Source of the DNA: Enterobacter sp. JBIWA008
GTDB taxonomy: Bacteria > Pseudomonadota > Gammaproteobacteria > Enterobacterales > Enterobacteriaceae
Assembly: GCF_019968765.1 (NCBI RefSeq)
Contig: NZ_CP074149.1
Span: forward strand, 3,100,001 to 3,164,000
Direction of reading: 5' to 3'
Length of the DNA: 64,000 nt
In this document: piece after piece, positions 38,747 through 48,417 of the stretch
How the letters are laid out: the number at the start of each line of letters is the position of its first letter
Numbering within the stretch: the stretch's first letter is position 1
Program-made: the position numbers and the translations under genes
Notes under the pieces: generated by a model
Told to the model about the DNA's origin: nothing
Seen by the model: the letters and a program-made list of their open reading frames with translations, nothing else
Database searches by the model: none

Positions 38747-40909
38747 TTATTTACTGTCAGATTTATATTCGTACTCGTAATAGCCGTAATCCTGGTACCC
38801 GGTCGCGCGGCGGAAGATGGAGTTCAGGATCACCCCTTTCACCTCAATGCCGTTCTGCTCGAAGCGGCTCAGGCTGGTTTCCACCTCTTTCAGGGTGTTC
38901 ACCGCGTAACGCGCCACCATCAGCGTGGTGCCAGCGTGGCGGCCAACAACGGCAGCGTCGGTCACGGCCAGAATTGGCGGCGTATCGATCAGCACCAGGT
39001 CGTAGTTTTTGCTCGCCCACTCCACCAGCTCGGTAAAGCGTTCGCTCATCAGCAGCTCGGACGGGTTAGGCGGCACCTGACCGCGTGGGATCAGGTCAAA
39101 TTTCGGCACCGTTGTAGGTTTCGCGCTCTGGCTGATGTCACCTTTGCCGAGCAGGATTTCCGACAGACCGTTCACGTTGTTGGTGCCCAGCAGTTCGTGG
39201 GTATAGCCCTTACGCATATCGCAGTCGATCAGCAGCACGCGCTTGTTGGTCTGGCTGACCACCGCCGCCAGGTTGGCGCAGACGAAGGTTTTACCGATTG
39301 ACGGACTCACGCCGGTTAACATCAGGACGTTGTTTTTAGCCTGCATCATGGCGAAGTGCAGACTGGTGCGCAGGCTGCGGATCGCTTCGATGGCGAGGTC
39401 GGTCGGGTTACCCACCGCCAGAAGCTGGCTCTGTTTGTAACGCTTAACGCCCTTGATGGTTTTGACGCTGTCGCGGGATTTTTGCCACTCGGACAGCGGA
39501 ATGCTGGCGTACACGTTGATACCGCTCTCTTCCAGCGCCTGCGGGCTTTCGATTCCGCGGTTGAACAGCGAACGCAGCAGCACGCCCACGATGGAGAGCA
39601 TCAGGCCGAGAATGATGCTGCCGAGAATAATCAGCGCTTTCTTCGGCTTCAGTACGCCAGGCTGGGTAATGGCCGGGTCGACGATGCGCACGTCACCGAC
39701 GGTACTGGCTTCGGTGATTTTCAGCTCCTGCTGCTTGTTCAGCAGCTGCATGTAAACCTGCTGTCCGGACTCCACGTCGCGGGTCAGACGCACGATCTCC
39801 TGCTGCGTTTTCGGCATCGCGGTCACGCGGTCATTGAGCTTCGCCTTCTCCTCTTCCAGGGTACGGCGTTTCTCCAGAAGCGTGCGGTAGGCCGGGTGGC
39901 GTTTGGTATAAAGCTTGGAAATCTCCGCCTCTTTGAAGGTCAGCTCGTTGAGCTGCGCATCAATGTTGACCATCGAATCGAGAACCGATTTAGCCTCCAG
40001 CGGCAGGTCAACGGAGTCTTTATCCTGCCGATAGGCGTTCAGCTTGTTCTCGGCGTCATCCAGACGGCCGCGTACTTCCGGGAGCTGTTTCGCGAGGAAG
40101 GCCAGGCTTTTCGCCGCTTCCGCCGACTTACGCTCGACGTTCTGCTCAAGATAGTTGCGGGTAATGCTGTTCAGGATGTCGCGGATTTGATCCTTATCTT
40201 CACCGGTAAAGGTCATGCTCAGCACGCCGGTGTCCTTACCGTTTTCGGTGACGGTCAGGTTGTTTTGCAGATTGTTGATCATCCCCAGCGTAGAGAATTT
40301 GGTGACGGTGAATTCACCGCCCTCCTGGGCGTTAATGGCGCTGACCATCATGCTGACGCCGTCTTTGGTCAGCATCTGCCCCACTTCGCCGCGGGCGCTA
40401 AAGCCTGCGTCGCTGGTTAGCTGGTACTGTTTCGGACCAAGTACCGTCAGGGTAAGTGTTTGATCCCCCGCCCCTTTCGGCAGCACGAAGTCAGTGACTT
40501 TCACCGTGTCGTTGTTTCGCCCCATCAGACGATCCCAGCCGGCACCAAAGACTGGGAAGGTATTCTTGGTGACGGAGATATCGAGGCCGAGGTCGTGAAC
40601 CGTTTTACCCAGCACCAGACGCGACTGGATGAGCTGTATTTCGGCGTCGGATGCCGGCGGCTTGTTCGCCAGCGCGGAACCAATGTCCTGCACCAGCGAG
40701 TTGCCGGTATTCTGCTCGATCTGCACCAGCGCGTCGGCGCTGTAGATAGGGGTGGCGAACAGCGTGTAGACGACGGCCGCCGCGGCAAATACGGCGGTAA
40801 TGCCAAGCACCCACCACTTAGCCTCTACAACAGTGCCGACCAGGCGCCCAATATCAATTTCATCACTGCCCGAAGTCGGGGCGGCAGAAGGTCTTGTTTT
40901 TTCTGTCAT
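38747..40909 (-). CDS. wzc: Colanic acid tyrosine autokinase Wzc
   Basis: Inner-membrane co-polymerase and BY-kinase, 720 residues, controlling chain length and export with Wza. N-terminal Wzz domain between two membrane helices (about residues 32-52 and 425-447), then the cytoplasmic kinase: Walker A in GVSPSIGKTFVCANLAAV, Walker A' in VLLIDCDMRKG, Walker B in YDLVLIDTPPILA, and a C-terminal tyrosine cluster (YQDYGYYEYEYKSDSK). Wzb removes the phosphates. The frame extends 12 codons upstream, but ATG 40907-40909 matches E. coli and leaves a two-base gap to wzb. Confidence 0.96.
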   Translation of the reverse strand: MTEKTRPSAAPTSGSDEIDIGRLVGTVVEAKWWVLGITAVFAAAAVVYTLFATPIYSADALVQIEQNTGNSLVQDIGSALANKPPASDAEIQLIQSRLVLGKTVHDLGLDISVTKNTFPVFGAGWDRLMGRNNDTVKVTDFVLPKGAGDQTLTLTVLGPKQYQLTSDAGFSARGEVGQMLTKDGVSMMVSAINAQEGGEFTVTKFSTLGMINNLQNNLTVTENGKDTGVLSMTFTGEDKDQIRDILNSITRNYLEQNVERKSAEAAKSLAFLAKQLPEVRGRLDDAENKLNAYRQDKDSVDLPLEAKSVLDSMVNIDAQLNELTFKEAEISKLYTKRHPAYRTLLEKRRTLEEEKAKLNDRVTAMPKTQQEIVRLTRDVESGQQVYMQLLNKQQELKITEASTVGDVRIVDPAITQPGVLKPKKALIILGSIILGLMLSIVGVLLRSLFNRGIESPQALEESGINVYASIPLSEWQKSRDSVKTIKGVKRYKQSQLLAVGNPTDLAIEAIRSLRTSLHFAMMQAKNNVLMLTGVSPSIGKTFVCANLAAVVSQTNKRVLLIDCDMRKGYTHELLGTNNVNGLSEILLGKGDISQSAKPTTVPKFDLIPRGQVPPNPSELLMSERFTELVEWASKNYDLVLIDTPPILAVTDAAVVGRHAGTTLMVARYAVNTLKEVETSLSRFEQNGIEVKGVILNSIFRRATGYQDYGYYEYEYKSDSK

Positions 40910-40911
40910 TG

Positions 40912-41355
40912 TTATCCCTGCTGAACTTTCAGTGCCTGCGCCCACTGCTGGGCAGACTGGTCAAGTAAGGTGTAAACCGCCTCAAAGGCCTCATGGCTTT
41001 TGCGATACGGATCGGGGATTTCACGTTCATTGTCCCAGTGACCAAACAGCATCACCTTGCCGCGCATCTCCGGCGCGATATCGCACAGCGCGTGAATATG
41101 GCGTTTTTCCATCGTCAGGATCAGGTCATACTCCCGGCACATGCGGCCAGTAACCTGGCGAGCCACGTGGCCGTCGAGAGAGAGGTGATGATCCCGCGCC
41201 ACGCTCGTTGCGCGCTCATCGGCACCTTTACCGACCAGTGCACCCAGCCCTGCTGAATCAACGGTCAGTGCGGGCTGGTAGTGTTTTAACAACCGTTCAG
41301 CCGTGGGGGAACGGCAGATGTTCCCCACGCATACCACCAGAATTTTGTTAAACAT
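40912..41355 (-). CDS. wzb: Low-molecular-weight protein tyrosine phosphatase Wzb
   Basis: 147 residues. The P-loop VVCVGNICRSPTAERLL places the nucleophile at Cys9 and the phosphate-binding Arg15; the general acid Asp is in IPDPYRKSHEAF. Dephosphorylates Wzc, which is needed for colanic acid polymerisation and export. Six bases after wza. Confidence 0.97.
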   Translation of the reverse strand: MFNKILVVCVGNICRSPTAERLLKHYQPALTVDSAGLGALVGKGADERATSVARDHHLSLDGHVARQVTGRMCREYDLILTMEKRHIHALCDIAPEMRGKVMLFGHWDNEREIPDPYRKSHEAFEAVYTLLDQSAQQWAQALKVQQG

Positions 41356-41361
41356 CGCGGA

Positions 41362-42501
41362 TTACCAGGTATGAATGTCGCGCGCCGTATCCGTCATGTA
41401 GCGAACGCCACTGATGGTTGGCAGCAACTGGTTGATCAGACGGTTCCAGCGGGCAACCGGTGCGGTGGTGACATACACCACATCGTATGGCTGGAGACGG
41501 AACTCCGTCGCCATCACCAGAGAGGTCGCATCGGACATATCCAGCTGGTAGATGTTGGCGATCTTGCCTTTCGCACTGCCCTCACCTTTCAGCGGACGGA
41601 TGACGAAGATGCCGGTCGCGTTAGAGGTCGTCAGATCGATACCCTCAGCATTGCCCAGCGCTTCGGTCAGCGTCATGCCGCTGAAGTCCATCTTGAGGGT
41701 GCTCTGTTTCTTCACTTCACCCATCACGAAGACTTTCAGATCGTCATTGCGCGGCACGTAGAGAATGTCGCCCGGATAGAGCAGGCGGTTCTGGGTCAGA
41801 TCGCCGTTTTGCATCAGCGCCTGCAGCGAGATGCGCTGCTCTTTGCCGTTGTGGGTCAACACGACGTTGCGCCAGTCGGCGCCGTCGGTTAACCCGCCCG
41901 CGGCGTTAATGGCGTCCAGTACGGTCAGAGGAACGTTGGTGATGGCCTGCTGGCCGGATTTGTTCACCTGGCCGGAGATATAGGCTTTTTGCGAGCGGAA
42001 TGCGGCGATATTAACGTCCACCTGCGGGTCGGCGATGTACTGCGCTAAGCGGCCGGTAATATCACTACGGATCTCGGCAAGCGTTTTCCCTGCAACATGA
42101 ACTTTACCAATGTAGGGATAGAACATAGTGCCATCTGACTGCACCCAGTTACCGGTGTCGCTTGAGCTGCGGTACTGGCCCGCTGGCGTGGTCAGCTCAG
42201 GGTGGTCCCAGACGGTCACGTTGATTACGTCACCCGGCCCCACGCGGTACTGGTAGGACGCAATTTCCTGGTCCAGCGACATATTCGGTTGGGCAACGTT
42301 CGGACGTGGACGTAATTGTTCGACCAGACGAGGCGTAAGTGGATAAACATTCACCATTTTGTCGAGATCAAAATCGGCATCCTGTTGCTTGATCACATCC
42401 TTACCCATTGTTGACATATTGCTGCCGGGAAAGACCGTGCAACCACTCATCAAGGTCACAGACACCAATAATGGCATCAATTTCATTTTGGATTTCATCA
42501 T
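41362..42501 (-). CDS. wza: Outer membrane polysaccharide export lipoprotein Wza
   Basis: 379 residues, identical in length to E. coli Wza. Lipoprotein signal with the lipobox LMSGC (Cys21), then the PES domain ([20 protein letters not shown]), two SLBB domains ([15 protein letters not shown] and [18 protein letters not shown]) and the C-terminal amphipathic helix ([14 protein letters not shown]) that forms the outer membrane barrel in the octamer. First gene of the operon, about 180 bases after its ops element. Confidence 0.97.
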   Translation of the reverse strand: MMKSKMKLMPLLVSVTLMSGCTVFPGSNMSTMGKDVIKQQDADFDLDKMVNVYPLTPRLVEQLRPRPNVAQPNMSLDQEIASYQYRVGPGDVINVTVWDHPELTTPAGQYRSSSDTGNWVQSDGTMFYPYIGKVHVAGKTLAEIRSDITGRLAQYIADPQVDVNIAAFRSQKAYISGQVNKSGQQAITNVPLTVLDAINAAGGLTDGADWRNVVLTHNGKEQRISLQALMQNGDLTQNRLLYPGDILYVPRNDDLKVFVMGEVKKQSTLKMDFSGMTLTEALGNAEGIDLTTSNATGIFVIRPLKGEGSAKGKIANIYQLDMSDATSLVMATEFRLQPYDVVYVTTAPVARWNRLINQLLPTISGVRYMTDTARDIHTW

Positions 42502-42677
42502 TGATTATTTATCACTTTGGCAGAGTAATTATCCTGTGCAATTTAAATAAGCTCGAGTCGTATTGGGTTTCAGCATGCAGTTAATCAAATAGAAATATAA
42601 CTGGCATCAGTCCTAAAAAAAGCTTATTCATCCATTGGCTATTGACAGAATAATAGAGGCTGATTCACACGCTTTCA

Positions 42678-42710
42678 GGCACGCTACCGCCCTTGGCTTT
42701 CAGTTACCAA
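42678..42710 (-). promoter_or_regulatory. JUMPStart element with ops site of the colanic acid operon
   Basis: On the - strand GGCGGTAGCGTG (ops) is exact at 42680-42691, preceded by GGTAACTGAAAGCCAAGG, a slightly diverged JUMPStart. It indicates RfaH-dependent anti-polarity for this roughly 22-kb operon, as in E. coli. Confidence 0.92.
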
Positions 42711-42958
42711 TCCACTGACTAAACAATGTTTTATGGATAGACACCCTCTTGAGCAAGGTCTTCTGGAAATATATCAGTCGCTTGATAAAGCCGACGGATA
42801 ATGAATAACCATCCCTGAAGACCGAACATTAATAGCAACACCGAGATTTAACATTTGATGCTGGGGGAATTGTTGCAGCTAACCTAATAGCAGGCAAGGA
42901 GACAACTGTCCTAATATCGGTTTTTAAGATTAATATTAAGAGCAAATTTTTGATCTTT

Positions 42959-42972
42959 TAGGATTTTCTTTA
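42959..42972 (-). promoter_or_regulatory. Candidate RcsAB box upstream of wza
   Basis: The - strand reads TAAAGAAAATCCTA, which matches 10 of 14 positions of the RcsAB consensus TAAGAATATTCCTA. It lies about 460 bases before the wza ATG and about 250 before the JUMPStart. RcsA-RcsB activation of this operon is established in related species, but this particular site is an inference from a degenerate consensus in AT-rich DNA. Confidence 0.4.
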
Positions 42973-43193
42973 TATTGACAAAAAGAGACCAAAAACCATC
43001 GACTGCGATATCTCCTAAAATGTTTTCTTTGTAATTAAATATACGTATTTCGCTTATTTACACCCTGTTGAGAATGCTCTCTTTCTTACCCGTCGTATTA
43101 AGAGAAATCTCAGCCCGGCATTGCAATTTCCCCCAGCTTTATCCATGATCGAAGTGTGACATTCGTCATATAACAGAAGGTATTGCTATTACT

Positions 43194-44777
43194 ATGGAAT
43201 GGATTGCCGATCCCTCAATCTGGGCCGGGCTGGTTACGCTGGTCGTCATCGAGTTAGTGCTCGGGATTGATAATCTGGTCTTTATCGCCATCCTCGCTGA
43301 AAAACTGCCCCCTTCCCAGCGCGACCGCGCGCGCGTGACGGGTCTGCTGCTGGCGATGGTGATGCGTTTACTGCTGCTGGCCTCTATCTCCTGGCTGGTG
43401 ACGCTCACTCAGCCTCTGTTCTCCGTCCACGGTCTGAGTTTTAGCGGCCGCGATCTGATCATGCTCTTCGGCGGGTTGTTCCTGCTGTTCAAAGCCACTG
43501 TGGAACTCAACGAGCGCCTGGAGGGCAAAGACAGCGAGAACCCTACCCAGCGACGCGGGGCGAAATTCTGGCCGGTAGTGGCGCAAATCGTGGTGCTGGA
43601 TGCGGTCTTCTCTCTGGACTCGGTAATCACCGCCGTCGGGATGGTGGACCACCTTGCGGTGATGATGGCGGCGGTGATTATTGCCATCACGCTGATGGTC
43701 ATGGCCAGCAAGGCGCTGACCCGCTTTGTGAACAGTCACCCGACCATCGTTATCCTCTGTCTGAGCTTCCTGCTGATGATTGGCTTTAGCCTGGTGGCCG
43801 ACGGTTTTGGCTTCCATATTCCGAAAGGCTACCTGTACGCCGCCATCGGCTTCTCCGTCATGATTGAAGCGCTCAACCAGCTGGCGATATTTAACCGCCG
43901 CCGCTTCCTTTCCGCGAATCAAACCCTGCGTCAGCGCACGGCCGACACGGTTATGCGCCTGCTAAGCGGTAAGAAAGAGGATGCGGAGCTGGACGCCGAA
44001 TCCTCCGCCATGCTGGCCGATCGCAGCGACGGGCTGATCTTCGACCCGCAGGAACGACGGATGATTGAGCGGGTGCTCAATCTGAATCAACGGACGGTGA
44101 GCAGCATCATGACATCGCGGCATGACATTGAGCATATCGACCTGACGGCACCGGAAGAGCACATCCGCGCCCTGCTGGATAAAAACCAGCACACCCGCGT
44201 GGTGGTGACCGGCGGTGAAGAGGAAGAGGAGCTGCTGGGCGTGGTGCACGTTATTGACCTGCTCCAGCAGCAGCTTCACGGCGAGGCGCTCAATCTGCGC
44301 GCCCTGGTGCGCCAGCCGCTGGTTTTCCCGGAGGGGCTACCGCTGCTTTCCGCTCTGGAGCAGTTCAGAAACGCGCGTACGCACTTTGCCTTTGTGGTGG
44401 ATGAGTTTGGTTCTGTGGAAGGACTGGTCACGCTCAGCGACGTAATGGAAACCATCGCCGGTAATTTGCCTAACGAGGTGGATGAGATTGATGCCCGCCA
44501 TGACATTCAGAAAAACGCCGACGGTTCGTGGACGGCTAACGGCCACATGCCGCTGGAAGACCTGGTGCAATATGTGCCGCTGCCGCTGGATGAAAAACGG
44601 GAATATCACACTATTGCCGGCCTGATAATGGAGTACTTGCAGCGTATCCCGCAGCCGGGGGAAGAGGTTCAGGTGGGCGACTATCTGCTCAAAACGCTGC
44701 AGATTGAAAACCATCGCGTGCAGAAGGTTCAGCTCATTCCGCTGCAGGATGAGGAAGAACTGGATTTTGAGGTTTAG
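43194..44777 (+). CDS. yegH: YegH, TerC-type membrane protein with CBS and CorC/HlyC domains
   Basis: 527 residues, same as E. coli YegH. N-terminal TerC domain with about seven membrane helices ([44 protein letters not shown]), two CBS domains (about residues 300-420) and a C-terminal CorC/HlyC transporter-associated domain ([22 protein letters not shown]). Probably a metal ion exporter; the substrate is not established. Divergent from wza. An intrinsic terminator follows. Confidence 0.95.
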   Translation: MEWIADPSIWAGLVTLVVIELVLGIDNLVFIAILAEKLPPSQRDRARVTGLLLAMVMRLLLLASISWLVTLTQPLFSVHGLSFSGRDLIMLFGGLFLLFKATVELNERLEGKDSENPTQRRGAKFWPVVAQIVVLDAVFSLDSVITAVGMVDHLAVMMAAVIIAITLMVMASKALTRFVNSHPTIVILCLSFLLMIGFSLVADGFGFHIPKGYLYAAIGFSVMIEALNQLAIFNRRRFLSANQTLRQRTADTVMRLLSGKKEDAELDAESSAMLADRSDGLIFDPQERRMIERVLNLNQRTVSSIMTSRHDIEHIDLTAPEEHIRALLDKNQHTRVVVTGGEEEEELLGVVHVIDLLQQQLHGEALNLRALVRQPLVFPEGLPLLSALEQFRNARTHFAFVVDEFGSVEGLVTLSDVMETIAGNLPNEVDEIDARHDIQKNADGSWTANGHMPLEDLVQYVPLPLDEKREYHTIAGLIMEYLQRIPQPGEEVQVGDYLLKTLQIENHRVQKVQLIPLQDEEELDFEV

Positions 44778-44784
44778 GTAAAAC

Positions 44785-44809
44785 AAAACGGCAACCCGGT
44801 TGCCGTTTT
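44785..44809 (+). terminator. Intrinsic terminator of yegH
   Basis: 11-bp perfect stem AAAACGGCAAC/GTTGCCGTTTT with a CCG loop, ending in a run of T. It starts eight bases after the yegH stop codon; its symmetry may also stop asmA transcripts from the other strand. Confidence 0.9.
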
Positions 44810-44820
44810 TAGTGTTTGCT

Positions 44821-44851
44821 CCCTCTCCCGTGGGAGAGGGCCGGGGTGAGG
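44821..44851. repeat. Interspersed palindromic repeat between yegH and asmA
   Basis: CCCTCTCCC and GGGAGAGGG form a perfect 9-bp stem (44821-44840), followed by CCGGGGTGAGG. The same combination (GAGAGGG, two bases, then GGGTGAGGG-like) occurs at 38694-38740. Confidence 0.65.
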
Positions 44852-44886
44852 GCATCAGGCCGCAACGCCACCCGGCACAACAGACA

Positions 44887-46737
44887 TCAAAGCTTATCCA
44901 GCAGCTTCTTCACATCCTTACCGTCCTGTGAATCTTTATTACGATCCGCCCATCCGCTAAGCCGACGTTTCGCTTCATCCTGCAGATGCTTGCGCAGGAT
45001 CTGATCCACCTGCAGGCTGTAGTTCAGGGCCTGCCATTTGCCATATACGGTCAACGGGACCGGCGTCACTTTCAGGAAGTCGATGAGCTTGCTTTCACCC
45101 TGCCAGCCGGAAAGTACCCGCACGTTAAAGCGCGTGTCCGCGGTCTCTTTCACCAGATCCAGCTTACCTTCACCGGTCATTGACAGCAGTGAAGAGGTGC
45201 CCTGCATACCGTCGAGAGAGAGTTGTCCATTGTCCAGCGTCAGGTCCGCGGTGAAGCTGTCGAGGCGCGTGGCGCTGTCGTAATTATCCTGAGCTTTCAC
45301 ATCGCTGCTGCGCTCGACCGCCTGCTGCACCAGCTGCTGGAAGTTAAGCCCTTCCATACGGGAATTTTTCAGATCAAGATGCGCCTGCCCCTGCCACTCG
45401 CGGCGGAAAGCATCGGCATCGATTTTCGTGCCTGAGAAGTCACCCGCAAGCGTCAGCTGACCCGTCAGGGATATCGGGTAATTAAACGCCTTCAGGATGG
45501 TACCTATCTCAACGTTGTCGAGACGCGGCTGGAATTCGGCGCTGGCAGCGTCTTTACGGACATCCAGCGTGCCGGGCAGCGAGAGGTTCCCTGCGCCCAT
45601 CTTACCGCTCAGTTCGGATATCACCAGCAAACCGTTATGGTTAAACATCTGGCTGCTCACGTCGGTAAAATCAATGCCGCGCCAGCGCAGGCTATTGGCT
45701 TTCAGCAGAATATCCGCCGTGAATCCGCGCAGGGCGTTATAGTCAGGTTGATCGAGATTAGACGAAATAACCGGACGTGATACCGGTGCCTGGCTTTGCC
45801 CCACCTGCGTGGCATCGCTGTCCGTGGCGCTGGCTGGCAACGGTGGCAGCAGGTTTTCCAGGTTGAGCTTGTCAAACTGCAGGTTCAGCACCCACTTCGG
45901 CTTCTCTTCAAGCGTGACGCTCGCCTGCCCCTTCAGGCTACTGTCATTTGCCTGCAGGTTGAGATTATCCAGCTCCAGCTGCTTCTGTTCTTCGCGCCAC
46001 ACGGCCTGCAGCGTTCCCTGCCCGGTGATCCCCTGGGCGGGAAGATCGGCACCCGTCAGCTGCCAGTTCAGCTGCTGGATGTCGGCCGTAAGCTGATGCG
46101 GATAGTCTGAGGCGTTGACGCTGGCATTCAGCGACAGGGTCAAATCACGCTGATCGCGATTCACGCGCCCGCTAAATTCCAGCGACGCAAGATGGTGGGC
46201 ATCCTGTTCCATCTGCAGGTTAATGTTGCGAATGGTTACCTGCTCCTGGTGCTCACGCTGGAAAACCAACACGCTATCGGCAACTTTCAGCTTGCCGATA
46301 TCAAAGGACCAGCCGGTATCGGACGGCTCATCAGGCAGAGTATTTTCGCGCGGCGCAACCGGCGCATTTGCATCACGCACGGCTTCGGATTGCGGGGTGA
46401 GCTGGATCACCGCGCCTTTCAGCATCACCTGTTTAACCTGCAGCTGATGGGAAATGAGCGGGATCAGCGCCACATCAAGGCGCATGTTATCTGCGGACAC
46501 CAGCGGCTGGGATGCCCCCGGCGCCGTGAGCGACATGCGGCCAGAGAGAATGCTGAGCTGCGGCCAGACGTGCCAGCGCAGCGGCCCGTCAAGATTCAGT
46601 TGATAACCACTGCGTGCCTCGACCTGCCGCACCATGTAAGCGCGGAAATCGTTGGGGTTAACCAGCAGAACCAACGCTGAAAGGCCAGCCACCAGCACCA
46701 CCAGCAAAATCATCAGCGTTGTCAGAACTCTTCTCAT
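44887..46737 (-). CDS. asmA: AsmA, outer membrane biogenesis / phospholipid transport-like protein
   Basis: 616 residues with one N-terminal membrane helix (LTTLMILLVVLVAGLSALVLL) and a long periplasmic part. The AsmA family shares the repeating beta-groove fold of bridge-like lipid transport proteins; asmA mutations suppress OmpF assembly defects in E. coli. Conserved C-terminal AsmA domain (LTGQLTLAGDFSGTKIDA, ARLDSFTADLTLDNGQL-like region). Follows dcd by 22 bases and is probably in the udk-dcd-asmA operon. Confidence 0.95.
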   Translation of the reverse strand: MRRVLTTLMILLVVLVAGLSALVLLVNPNDFRAYMVRQVEARSGYQLNLDGPLRWHVWPQLSILSGRMSLTAPGASQPLVSADNMRLDVALIPLISHQLQVKQVMLKGAVIQLTPQSEAVRDANAPVAPRENTLPDEPSDTGWSFDIGKLKVADSVLVFQREHQEQVTIRNINLQMEQDAHHLASLEFSGRVNRDQRDLTLSLNASVNASDYPHQLTADIQQLNWQLTGADLPAQGITGQGTLQAVWREEQKQLELDNLNLQANDSSLKGQASVTLEEKPKWVLNLQFDKLNLENLLPPLPASATDSDATQVGQSQAPVSRPVISSNLDQPDYNALRGFTADILLKANSLRWRGIDFTDVSSQMFNHNGLLVISELSGKMGAGNLSLPGTLDVRKDAASAEFQPRLDNVEIGTILKAFNYPISLTGQLTLAGDFSGTKIDADAFRREWQGQAHLDLKNSRMEGLNFQQLVQQAVERSSDVKAQDNYDSATRLDSFTADLTLDNGQLSLDGMQGTSSLLSMTGEGKLDLVKETADTRFNVRVLSGWQGESKLIDFLKVTPVPLTVYGKWQALNYSLQVDQILRKHLQDEAKRRLSGWADRNKDSQDGKDVKKLLDKL

Positions 46738-46759
46738 GGCATCCTCAATGGACTAACGA

Positions 46760-47341
46760 TCAGTCTTTATCAATACGGCTGGCAACCGCGCCCTGCTGGT
46801 CGCGATATTTTGCGTCCTGCCGACGGTTATAAGGACGATCTGCCGGGCCTGACAGCGGTTCAAAGCTCAACGCGCCGATCATCATGCCCGGGCGCAGCGC
46901 CAGCGGCAATTTACCGGCGTTGAAGAACTCCAGCACGATACGCCCCGACCAGCCTGGATCGATACGGTGCGCGGTCACGTGAACCATCAGCCCCAGTCGC
47001 GCCAGCGAAGAACGGCCATCAAGCCAGCCGACCAGGTCCGCAGGCAGGGTGACGGATTCAAACGTCACTGCCAGGGCCAGTTCACCCGGATGCAGATAAA
47101 AAGCTTCGCCTTCATCGATAACGATTTCGTCACTCATCACGCGATCGAGCGCGGCGCTGACTTCGTCCTTCGGCCCGCTAAGGTCAATGAACGGTGCGGT
47201 ATGGCCGCTAAAGGTGCGGAATTTATTCCCTAACCGTACATCAACTGTCACGCCATTGATACGCTCAACGGGCGGACGTGGGGTAATAGACAAACGGCCT
47301 TCATCAAGCCAGGCTTCTATATCGCGATCACAAAGACGCAT
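46760..47341 (-). CDS. dcd: dCTP deaminase
   Basis: Converts dCTP to dUTP, the main source of dUMP for thymidylate synthesis in enterobacteria. 193 residues from ATG 47339-47341, which follows AGGAGA at good spacing; the frame extends six codons further. Active-site text [27 protein letters not shown], with Glu138 in [10 protein letters not shown] as the catalytic residue. Cytoplasmic homotrimer. Confidence 0.97.
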   Translation of the reverse strand: MRLCDRDIEAWLDEGRLSITPRPPVERINGVTVDVRLGNKFRTFSGHTAPFIDLSGPKDEVSAALDRVMSDEIVIDEGEAFYLHPGELALAVTFESVTLPADLVGWLDGRSSLARLGLMVHVTAHRIDPGWSGRIVLEFFNAGKLPLALRPGMMIGALSFEPLSGPADRPYNRRQDAKYRDQQGAVASRIDKD

Positions 47342-47432
47342 GGCACTTTCTCCTTTCATGCATCGAACCCTGAGGCGGTAAGCGCTCAGGGTAAAACCAG
47401 GTTATCTCTGAACGGTACACAATTCACGCGGC

Positions 47433-48074
47433 TTATTCAAAAAACTGGCTGATTTTCGCTTTTAAGATATCTATAGCAATGCGGTTTTTACCCCCGCGCG
47501 GCACGATGATATCGGCGTATTGTTTGGATGGCTCAATAAACTGCAGGAACATCGGGCGAACCGTTTTCTGATATTGCGCCATGACGGAGTCCATCGAACG
47601 GCCGCGTTCATTCACGTCACGCTTGATGCGGCGCATCAGGCAGATATCCAGCGGGGTATCAACGAAAATCGAGAAGTTCATGGATTCACGCAGGCGGGCG
47701 TCGGTCAGTAGCAGGATGCCTTCAAGGATAATAACCTTTTTCGGCTCGATGCGGATGGTTTCCTGGGTGCGGGTGTGCTCTACGTAACTGTAAACGGGCA
47801 GCTCAATCGCCTGGCCGCTCTTGAGCGCTTCTAAATGCTGGAACAGCAAGCTGTGATCCATCGCATTAGGGTGGTCATAGTTGGTTTTTACGCGCTCTTC
47901 CATCGACAGATGGGATTGATCTTTGTAATAGCTGTCTTCGGGAATGACGCCGATATGCTCATCACCTACTTGTTCACGCAGTTCGCGATAAAGCGTACTG
48001 GCAATTAGACTTTTACCTGAAGCCGATGCGCCGGCGATGCCTATAATGACGCACTGATGAGACTTATCAGTCAT
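47433..48074 (-). CDS. udk: Uridine kinase
   Basis: Phosphorylates uridine and cytidine to UMP and CMP in pyrimidine salvage. 213 residues; Walker A GASASGKS at residues 15-22, substrate-binding YDHPNAMDH, and the [13 protein letters not shown] lid region. Followed after 91 bases by dcd. Its promoter lies in the gap shared with the divergent dgcE. Confidence 0.97.
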   Translation of the reverse strand: MTDKSHQCVIIGIAGASASGKSLIASTLYRELREQVGDEHIGVIPEDSYYKDQSHLSMEERVKTNYDHPNAMDHSLLFQHLEALKSGQAIELPVYSYVEHTRTQETIRIEPKKVIILEGILLLTDARLRESMNFSIFVDTPLDICLMRRIKRDVNERGRSMDSVMAQYQKTVRPMFLQFIEPSKQYADIIVPRGGKNRIAIDILKAKISQFFE

Positions 48075-48417
48075 AAATTTAGCGACCTGATTAACCTGGA
48101 TGTTAAGGAAGGGCGACGCCGGAGCGTCAAACGCGGCAATTATAGGGATTTCGCGGGCGTGATACCAGTCGAATGCACAGGTTCTGCGAGACTGGCCGAA
48201 AAGTGGCGTTTTATTCCCTGAGTGAAATTTAAATGAACGTTTTTTCAGCGTTTAACCGTTTTTTTTCACGGAGCCTCTATTTAATAAGTCTGCGGTGTCA
48301 AATTCTGAGCGGTCACCATATGAATTGTAAATTGTTTGTACTAGCATAAACCAAATTATCAAATTCACGCGTTCGGACATCTTCCCTGACGGCATGGCGT
48401 CTCTGGATAAAGCGGTA
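48075..48417. other. Divergent promoter region between udk and dgcE (343 bases)
   Basis: No gene and no clear RNA gene seen. It must contain the promoters of udk (- strand) and dgcE (+ strand). The last 100 bases before dgcE are AT-rich; no operator could be assigned. Confidence 0.6.

Larger units (their letters stand above)
42502..43193. other. Long regulatory leader of the colanic acid operon and divergent yegH promoter region (692 bases)
   Basis: No gene seen. It carries, from the wza side, an untranslated leader, a JUMPStart/ops element (42678-42710), an AT-rich promoter area and a candidate RcsAB box (42959-42972). The last part before 43194 must hold the divergent yegH promoter. Confidence 0.8.
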
